Source: Alloalcanivorax dieselolei B5
GTDB taxonomy: Bacteria; Pseudomonadota; Gammaproteobacteria; Pseudomonadales; Alcanivoracaceae
Length of the DNA stretch: 64,000 nucleotides
Direction of reading: 5' to 3'
Assembly: GCF_000300005.1 (NCBI RefSeq)
Contig: NC_018691.1
Span: 1,674,001-1,738,000, forward strand
Each line of letters starts with the position of its first letter. The stretch's first letter is position 1. The notes under the pieces were generated by a model. The model made no database searches. It was not told the origin of the DNA and saw only the letters and a program-made list of their open reading frames with translations. The translations under genes and the position numbers were made by a program. Shown in pieces: positions 59,218 to 64,000 of the stretch.

Positions 59218-59545
59218 TTCGGTCTCCCGGTTGGCATCATTTGTGTGGGGCAGGGCTTGGGAAAATATCGGAATTCGGTTTCGTTTTGCAACAGAAAAGA
59301 GCGCTAGCATGCAACACGCCGGCACGCTGGCACGCAAATGAGGGGATGACCTGTCTGTCGCGCTGATGTTGATCTCAGCGGGGGTTGACAGGTAGTGAGG
59401 CCTGGCAACGCTATTATTGGCGTGCAAGCGTGTTGGTGCCTTCCATGCATCAAACTAATGCGCTGGAATTCAAAATATCAATTTCACTAACTTTCCCCCC
59501 TGTTCTAGGCTGTGACCATCATTTGCTCACAGGCAGAGTTGTTAC
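59218..59545. other. Divergent intergenic region
   Basis: Control region between the enoyl-CoA hydratase gene and the histidine phosphatase operon. It contains copy 2 of the dispersed CACGC-rich motif (59302-59335) and a reverse-orientation relative near 59420. No gene is visible; TTGACA (59387) and TATTAT (59412) are too far apart for a good promoter. Confidence 0.5.
59302..59335. repeat. Dispersed ~34 bp CACGC-rich motif, copy 2
   Basis: Same motif as 10193-10227, about 28 of 34 positions shared, again upstream of a minus-strand gene. Confidence 0.5.
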
Positions 59546-60223
59546 ATGGCCCGTTTCTATCTCATCCGGCATGGTCAGGCGTCCTTCGGCGCGGCGAATT
59601 ATGACAAGCTCTCTGATCTGGGACACCAGCAATCCCGCTGGCTGGGTGAGTATTTCCGCGAGCGGGGCGTGCGCTTCGATGCCCTGATCAGTGGCGATCT
59701 GGTACGCCACGTGGAAACCGGCGCCGGTATCTGCGAAGGGCTGGGGCAGGACCTGCCCACCGACCGGCAACCCGGCCTCAATGAATTCCAGTTCCATGCC
59801 CTGGTGGATGCCTATCTCAGCGCCTACCCGGATCAAATGCCGGAGCCCGGTGCGCCGGTCGCCGCCTTTTACCGCCTGCTCAAACGGGCCATGGTGGAAT
59901 GGCGGGAACAACGTCTGAGCGGCAATTTGCCGGAGACTTGGCGTGAATTCTCCGATCGCGTGGCCGCCGCCATGACTCACCTGCAGGGCCGTTATAGCGA
60001 TCACGAGCGAGTGCTGGTGGTCAGCTCCGGCGGCGCCATCGCCATGTGGATGCATCATTTGCTCAGAACCGCTGACGAGACCGTGGTGGAGCTGAATCTG
60101 CAAATACGTAACACCAGCGTCACGGAAGGGTTCTTCAACCAGAAGGCGTTTCGCCTGTCCGCGTTCAATCAGGTTCCGCACCTGGATCGCGAAGACCGGC
60201 AGGACGCCGTCACCTATACCTGA
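59546..60223 (+). CDS. Histidine phosphatase family protein
   Basis: 225 aa phosphoglycerate-mutase-like phosphatase with an intact catalytic motif LIRHGQAS at the N-terminus, LSDLGHQQSRWLGEYF, and the second His in VLVVSSGGAIAMWMHHLL where the usual SHG is SGG. It begins an apparent operon with the ACAD, kinase and SDR genes. In that context dephosphorylation of a phospho-acyl intermediate is conceivable, but this is speculation; the superfamily is too broad for assignment. Confidence 0.87.
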   Translation: MARFYLIRHGQASFGAANYDKLSDLGHQQSRWLGEYFRERGVRFDALISGDLVRHVETGAGICEGLGQDLPTDRQPGLNEFQFHALVDAYLSAYPDQMPEPGAPVAAFYRLLKRAMVEWREQRLSGNLPETWREFSDRVAAAMTHLQGRYSDHERVLVVSSGGAIAMWMHHLLRTADETVVELNLQIRNTSVTEGFFNQKAFRLSAFNQVPHLDREDRQDAVTYT

Positions 60224-60294
60224 TCCGGCCCCGCCGGTGATGACAAACACGCCGTAATCAGTGACACGGGGTGCCAACCCCCGGGGAGAGAGAA

Positions 60295-61503
60295 ATGAAC
60301 TTCGAGTATTCCGATAAGGTTAAGGAACTGATCGTCCAGGTGCGCGACTTCATCGACAATGAAGTGGTGCCGGCGGAACCGACCTATGAAGAGCAACTGG
60401 CGAAAAATCCCTGGGAAACGCCGCCGGTGCTGGATCAACTGAAAGAGAAAGCCAAGGCGAAAGGGCTGTGGAACCTGTTCCTGCCCCGGGAGCACGGTGA
60501 TTTCACCGCCGGCCTGACCAACCTGGAATACGCGCCGCTGGCCGAACTGATGGGGCGCCACCACATCGCTTCCGAGGCGTTCAACTGCGCCGCGCCGGAC
60601 ACCGGCAATATGGAAGTGCTGGCCAAGTACGGTAACGCCCAGCAGCAGGAGCAATGGCTGAAACCGCTGCTGGAAGGCAAGATCCGTTCCGCCTTCGCCA
60701 TGACCGAGCCGGAAGTGGCCTCTTCCGACGCCACCAATATCGAGACCTCGATTACCCGCGATGGCGACGATTACCTCATCAACGGCCGCAAATTCTACAT
60801 CAGCGGCGCCATGCGCAAGTCCTGCGAAATCATGATCGTGATGGGCAAGACCGATCCGGACAACCCCAACCGCCACCAGCAGCAGTCGCAGATTCTGGTG
60901 CCCACCAACACCCCGGGTGTTACCGTTAAACGGGCGATGCAGGTGCTGGGCTCAGTGGACGCGCCGGAAGGTCACGCCGAAGTGATCTTCGAGAACGTGC
61001 GCGTGCCGAAAGAAAACATGATTCTGGGTGAAGGGCGTGGTTTCGAAATCGCCCAGGGCCGCCTCGGCCCGGGCCGGATTCACCACTGCATGCGTCTGAT
61101 CGGCGCTTCCCAGCGCGCCCTGGAGCTGATGTGCAAGCGTGCCAACGAGCGCGTGGTGTTCGGTCAGCCGATGATCAAGCATGGTTCCGTGCGTGAGGAC
61201 ATCGCCAAGAGCGCCTGCGAGATCGAACAGGCTCGTCTGCTGACGCTGAAAGCGGCGGACGCCATGGATCGCTTCGGTAACAAGGAAGCGAAGGATCTGA
61301 TCGCCATGATCAAGGTCATCGCTCCGAACATGGCGCTGCGAGTGATCGACCGGGCCATGCAGATTCACGGTGCCGTGGGTCTCAGCCAGGACACCCCGCT
61401 GGCCGGCTTCTTCGCCTACGCCCGTACCCTGCGTCTGGCCGACGGTCCGGATCAGGTGCATATGATGCAGTTGGGTCGTAACCTGGCCAAACAACTCGGC
61501 TGA
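60295..61503 (+). CDS. Acyl-CoA dehydrogenase, ACAD10/11-like
   Basis: 402 aa FAD enzyme. Features: [60 protein letters not shown] and [20 protein letters not shown]; the ADGPDQVH end is typical of the ACAD10/11 group. In mammals and in the Pseudomonas lva pathway such enzymes eliminate phosphate from a 4-phosphoacyl-CoA made by a linked kinase. The kinase-like gene 115 bases downstream fits this. ATG 60295 has GGGGAGAG; an upstream GTG (60271) is less likely. A hairpin with four T residues follows the gene. Confidence 0.92.
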   Translation: MNFEYSDKVKELIVQVRDFIDNEVVPAEPTYEEQLAKNPWETPPVLDQLKEKAKAKGLWNLFLPREHGDFTAGLTNLEYAPLAELMGRHHIASEAFNCAAPDTGNMEVLAKYGNAQQQEQWLKPLLEGKIRSAFAMTEPEVASSDATNIETSITRDGDDYLINGRKFYISGAMRKSCEIMIVMGKTDPDNPNRHQQQSQILVPTNTPGVTVKRAMQVLGSVDAPEGHAEVIFENVRVPKENMILGEGRGFEIAQGRLGPGRIHHCMRLIGASQRALELMCKRANERVVFGQPMIKHGSVREDIAKSACEIEQARLLTLKAADAMDRFGNKEAKDLIAMIKVIAPNMALRVIDRAMQIHGAVGLSQDTPLAGFFAYARTLRLADGPDQVHMMQLGRNLAKQLG

Positions 61504-61544
61504 AGCCGGATTTCCGGTTATCACTGAGTTACGCTGAATCAAAC

Positions 61545-61579
61545 GCCGGCGGCGTCGCTTAGCGACGCTGCCGGCTTTT
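61545..61579 (+). terminator. Strong hairpin between ACAD and kinase genes
   Basis: A 14-pair stem (GCCGGCGGCGTCGC with GCGACGCTGCCGGC, one G-U) around TTA, followed by TTTT. The short T-run suggests partial termination or mRNA protection inside the operon. Confidence 0.65.
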
Positions 61580-61618
61580 GCGTATCGGATTGTCGCCTTT
61601 GCTATAAGGAGGAATCGC

Positions 61619-62650
61619 ATGTCCCAGGTGGATACCCTGGATACCCAACGTCTGGCGGACTATTTGCAACAGCATGTGGACGGGTTCAAAGGCCCGGTCA
61701 CCGCGGAAAAATTCGCCGGCGGTCAATCCAATCCCACTTTTCGCATCAAGGCCGGTTCCGGCGAGTATGTACTGCGCCGGCAGCCACCGGGCAAGCTGCT
61801 CAAGTCCGCCCACGCGGTGGACCGGGAATACCGCGTGATGGAAGCGCTGAAGAACACCGAAGTGCCGGTGCCCAAGGTATTTCATCTGTGCGAGGACCGT
61901 GACGTGATCGGCTCCATGTTCTATCTGATGGAGTTCTGTGAAGGCCGGATCTTCTGGGACGCGGCGATTCCCGAAGTGGACAACGCCCAGCGTACCACTA
62001 TGTACACTGAAATGAACCGCGTGCTGGCCGCTTTGCACAGTGTGGATCCGGCGGCGGTGGGGCTGGCCGATTACGGCAAGCCCGGCAATTATTTCGAGCG
62101 CCAGCTGGGCCGCTGGGGTAAGCAGTACCGGGCTTCCGAAACCCGTCGCATCGAAGCGATGGAGGAACTGATGACCTGGCTGGAAGCGAATCAGCCCGCC
62201 GATGACGGTCAGGTCTCGCTGGTGCACGGCGACTATCGTCTGGACAACATGATGTGGGCTCCCAAGGAAAGCCGCGTCATCGCGGTACTTGACTGGGAGC
62301 TGTCCACCCTGGGACACCCGCTGGCGGATCTGGCCTATCAGTGCATGCAGCTGCGCATGCCGCCGAAGAGCGGCAACCTGTCCGGCCTGCAGGGCAAGGA
62401 TCGGGCGGCCCTGGGTATTCCCTCGGAAAAAGAGTATGTGGCGGCGTATTGCGAACGGCGCGGTATCGACGGCATCGACCATTGGGAATTCTATCTGGCG
62501 TTCAGTTTCTTCCGCCTGGCGGCGATTGCCCAGGGCGTGGCCAAGCGCGCTCTGGACGGTAACGCTTCCAGCAAAACCGCCGGGTGGGCCGCCCAAGTGG
62601 TGGAGCCGCTATCACAGATGGCCATGCAGGTGGTCCGCGAGGGCGCCTGA
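61619..62650 (+). CDS. Phosphotransferase family (ACAD10-N/LvaA-like kinase)
   Basis: 343 aa protein-kinase-like-fold phosphotransferase (APH family). ATP-binding N-lobe AGGQSNPTFRIKAGSGEYVL, catalytic loop LVHGDYRLDNMMW (Asp and Asn), metal-binding VLDWELSTLGHPLADLAY. Homologues fused to or beside ACAD10/11 phosphorylate 4-hydroxyacyl-CoAs so that the dehydrogenase-like partner can remove the hydroxyl; LvaA of Pseudomonas putida does this in levulinate breakdown. Assignment here rests on the family and the adjacent ACAD. The start is ATG 61619 after AAGGAGG. Confidence 0.9.
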   Translation: MSQVDTLDTQRLADYLQQHVDGFKGPVTAEKFAGGQSNPTFRIKAGSGEYVLRRQPPGKLLKSAHAVDREYRVMEALKNTEVPVPKVFHLCEDRDVIGSMFYLMEFCEGRIFWDAAIPEVDNAQRTTMYTEMNRVLAALHSVDPAAVGLADYGKPGNYFERQLGRWGKQYRASETRRIEAMEELMTWLEANQPADDGQVSLVHGDYRLDNMMWAPKESRVIAVLDWELSTLGHPLADLAYQCMQLRMPPKSGNLSGLQGKDRAALGIPSEKEYVAAYCERRGIDGIDHWEFYLAFSFFRLAAIAQGVAKRALDGNASSKTAGWAAQVVEPLSQMAMQVVREGA

Positions 62651-62699
62651 GATAGCAAAGGATTAAGGTCCTTCCAAGAATTTTTTACGGAGAGCATGA

Positions 62700-63464
62700 A
62701 TGAGCACCAACCTGTTTGATCTGAATGGAAAAATCGCCCTGGTCACCGGCGCCAGCCGTGGCATCGGTGAAGAAATCGCCAAGCTGCTGGCGGAGCAGGG
62801 CGCTCACGTGATCGTCTCCAGCCGCAAGATTGATGGCTGCCAGGCGGTGGCGGACGCTATCAACGGAGCTGGCGGCAGTGCCGAGGCTTTCGCTTGTCAT
62901 ATCGGTGAAATGGGACAGATCGAAGCCATCTTCGGCTTCATCAAGGAAAAGCATGGCAAGCTGGACATCCTGATCAACAATGCCGCGGCCAACCCGTACT
63001 TCGGCCACATCCTCGATACCCCGGTCACCGCGTTCGACAAGACCGTGGACGTGAACCTGCGCGGCTATTTCTACATGTCCGTGGAAGGTGCCAAACTGAT
63101 GCGTGACCATGGCGGTGGCGCTATCGTTAACACCGCCTCCATCAACGGTCTGTCGCCGGGCAACATGCAGGGTATCTATTCCATCTCCAAGGCGGCGGTG
63201 ATCAGCATGACCAAATCCTTCGCCCAGGAATGCGCGCAGTTCAATGTGCGGGTCAATGCTCTGCTGCCGGGTCTGACCAAAACCAAGTTCGCCGGCGCGC
63301 TATTCGAGCAGGAAGAAATCTACAACAGCGCCATCGCTCAAATTCCCATGCACCGTCACGCCGAGCCGCGTGAAATGGCGGGCACGGTGCTGTACCTGGT
63401 GTCCGATGCTTCCAGTTATGTCACCGGTGAATGCGTGGTGGTGGACGGTGGTTTCACCATCTGA
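62700..63464 (+). CDS. SDR-family oxidoreductase
   Basis: 254 aa classical SDR. Cofactor motif TGASRGIGEEIAKLL, NNAA motif INNAAANPYFGHIL, catalytic Ser in NTASINGLSPG, Tyr/Lys in YSISKAA, end SYVTGECVVVDGGFTI. It resembles 3-hydroxyacyl-CoA or DHRS4-type dehydrogenases that accompany ACAD10/11 modules. The start is ATG 62700 with a weak ACGGAGAG site. It lies 49 bases after the kinase gene and 49 bases before the next SDR gene. Confidence 0.9.
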   Translation: MSTNLFDLNGKIALVTGASRGIGEEIAKLLAEQGAHVIVSSRKIDGCQAVADAINGAGGSAEAFACHIGEMGQIEAIFGFIKEKHGKLDILINNAAANPYFGHILDTPVTAFDKTVDVNLRGYFYMSVEGAKLMRDHGGGAIVNTASINGLSPGNMQGIYSISKAAVISMTKSFAQECAQFNVRVNALLPGLTKTKFAGALFEQEEIYNSAIAQIPMHRHAEPREMAGTVLYLVSDASSYVTGECVVVDGGFTI

Positions 63465-63513
63465 CTCTGACCGGTGAGTTATTGAGGCTGGTGAGTAATT
63501 GAGGAGAACAACC

Positions 63514-64000
63514 ATGGATCCGATGCTGGACTTCACCGGCAAGGTAGGACTGATCACCGGCGCCGCCAGTGGCTTCGGCAAGATGCTGGCCGAGGAACTG
63601 GGGCACCGTGGCGCCTCCCTGGTGATCGGGGATATCAATGAAACCGCCTTGCGGCAGGTGGCGGAGGAACTGGCCGGGCAGGATATTCCGGTGCGCGCAC
63701 TGCGTTGTGACGTGTCACGGGAAGCGGACTGCAAGGCCATGGTGGACACCGCCGTGAAGGAGTTCGGCCGCCTGGACATGGCGGTGAATAACGCCGGCAT
63801 CGCCCATGACTTCGTCGCCATGCACGACATCGACGAAGCGCTGCTGGACCGGCAGATCAACGTCAATGTCAAAGGCGTGATCTTCGGCATGAAATACCAG
63901 CTGCCGGCGTTGATCGAAGCCGGTGGCGGCGCCGTGGTCAACACCGCCTCCATGGCTGGTATCGGCGGCGCGCCCAAGCTGGCGCCCTATGCCGCCGCCA
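63514..64000 (+). CDS. SDR-family oxidoreductase, 3' partial
   Basis: At least 162 residues are visible before the window ends. Rossmann motif TGAASGFGKMLAEELGHRG, NNAG motif AVNNAGIAHDFVAMHD, catalytic Ser in NTASMAGIGGAP and probably the catalytic Tyr in LAPYAAA at the very edge. ATG 63514 follows GAGGAGA. It continues the phosphatase-ACAD-kinase-SDR operon; the rest of the gene lies outside. Confidence 0.88.
   Translation, partial: MDPMLDFTGKVGLITGAASGFGKMLAEELGHRGASLVIGDINETALRQVAEELAGQDIPVRALRCDVSREADCKAMVDTAVKEFGRLDMAVNNAGIAHDFVAMHDIDEALLDRQINVNVKGVIFGMKYQLPALIEAGGGAVVNTASMAGIGGAPKLAPYAAA

Noticed and set aside
59387-59417. TTGACA and TATTAT as a promoter for the histidine phosphatase operon
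   Set aside because: The hexamers are about 19-21 bases apart, too far for a normal sigma-70 promoter, and lie over 120 bases before the start.

Overview
The window is a 64 kb stretch of a GC-rich gammaproteobacterial chromosome. Gene content points to an Alcanivorax/Alloalcanivorax-type marine hydrocarbon degrader: sigma-54/NtrC-controlled nitrate uptake, many acyl-CoA dehydrogenases, a DUF1302 outer-membrane protein, an MpaB/Lcp-like oxygenase, and Pseudomonas-style REP palindromes. The genus is an inference from content; no rRNA or marker-gene comparison was possible. No CRISPR array, prophage, integrase, transposase or plasmid replication gene was seen.

Layout. (1) 1-2026: end of a Na+-pumping decarboxylase beta subunit and a DUF5924/DUF2914 membrane protein. 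(2) 2052-7455: nitrate assimilation regulon nrtABC-nasTS. Its leader carries an NtrC-like site, a -24/-12 promoter, a two-hexaloop ANTAR target and an overlapping intrinsic terminator. (3) 7456-7883: two large related inverted-repeat elements. (4) 7884-11327: divergent metE/metR with a MetR-like operator. (5) 11311-12436: gdx (guanidinium exporter) behind a guanidine-II riboswitch, a MITE-like element, and a CYTH triphosphatase whose stop codon lies in that element. (6) 12544-16381: ccmABCDE ending in a PQQ-type sugar dehydrogenase instead of ccmFGH. (7) 16487-20667: RimK-like ligase, DUF2157/GDYXXLXY pair, GST. (8) 20978-26922: tRNA-Glu and tRNA-Gly, a degenerate copy of the tRNA-Gly 3' end, then an accessory block (DoxX, DUF1097, SDR, LysR, an unknown 353 aa protein, a decayed ORF, a two-domain Usp). 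(9) 27455-36708: two unrecognised or weakly recognised proteins, an ABC-2 exporter with queF, AbgT, a MASE2-type adenylate cyclase, nitroreductase, YiiD-like and MAPEG genes. (10) 36801-40506: tRNA-Ser with a palindromic duplication of its 3' end, then padR, MpaB/Lcp oxygenase, a solute-binding protein and an NTF2-like secreted protein. (11) 40546-45805: small membrane protein, tautomerase/LysR, epoxide-hydrolase-like enzyme, lipoprotein, DUF1302 porin. (12) 45806-47113: 1.3 kb without a gene, containing three tandem ~73 bp repeats. (13) 47114-52049: livKHMGF-type ABC importer. (14) 52380-58352: beta-oxidation operon (two acyl-CoA dehydrogenases, MaoC hydratase, SDR, thiolase) divergent from a TetR regulator. 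(15) 58447-64000: enoyl-CoA hydratase, then histidine phosphatase, ACAD10/11-like dehydrogenase, kinase and two SDRs, the last cut by the window edge.

How the parts work together. The nitrate cluster is a self-contained uptake-and-sensing unit: NasS senses nitrate, releases NasT, and NasT rescues transcription through the leader terminator. The reductases it should serve are not here. The last 17 kb is a lipid or small-acid catabolism region: a high-affinity importer beside a full beta-oxidation set, and an ACAD/kinase pair of the kind that handles 4-hydroxyacyl-CoAs.

The best candidates for a second look are the complete ANTAR attenuation leader, the MITE-like elements that re-terminate a gene, the structured 3' region of the thiolase operon, the padR/MpaB/binding-protein cluster, and the unknown proteins in the tRNA-Gly-proximal block. 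I did not find a clear, wholly new defence or mobile system.
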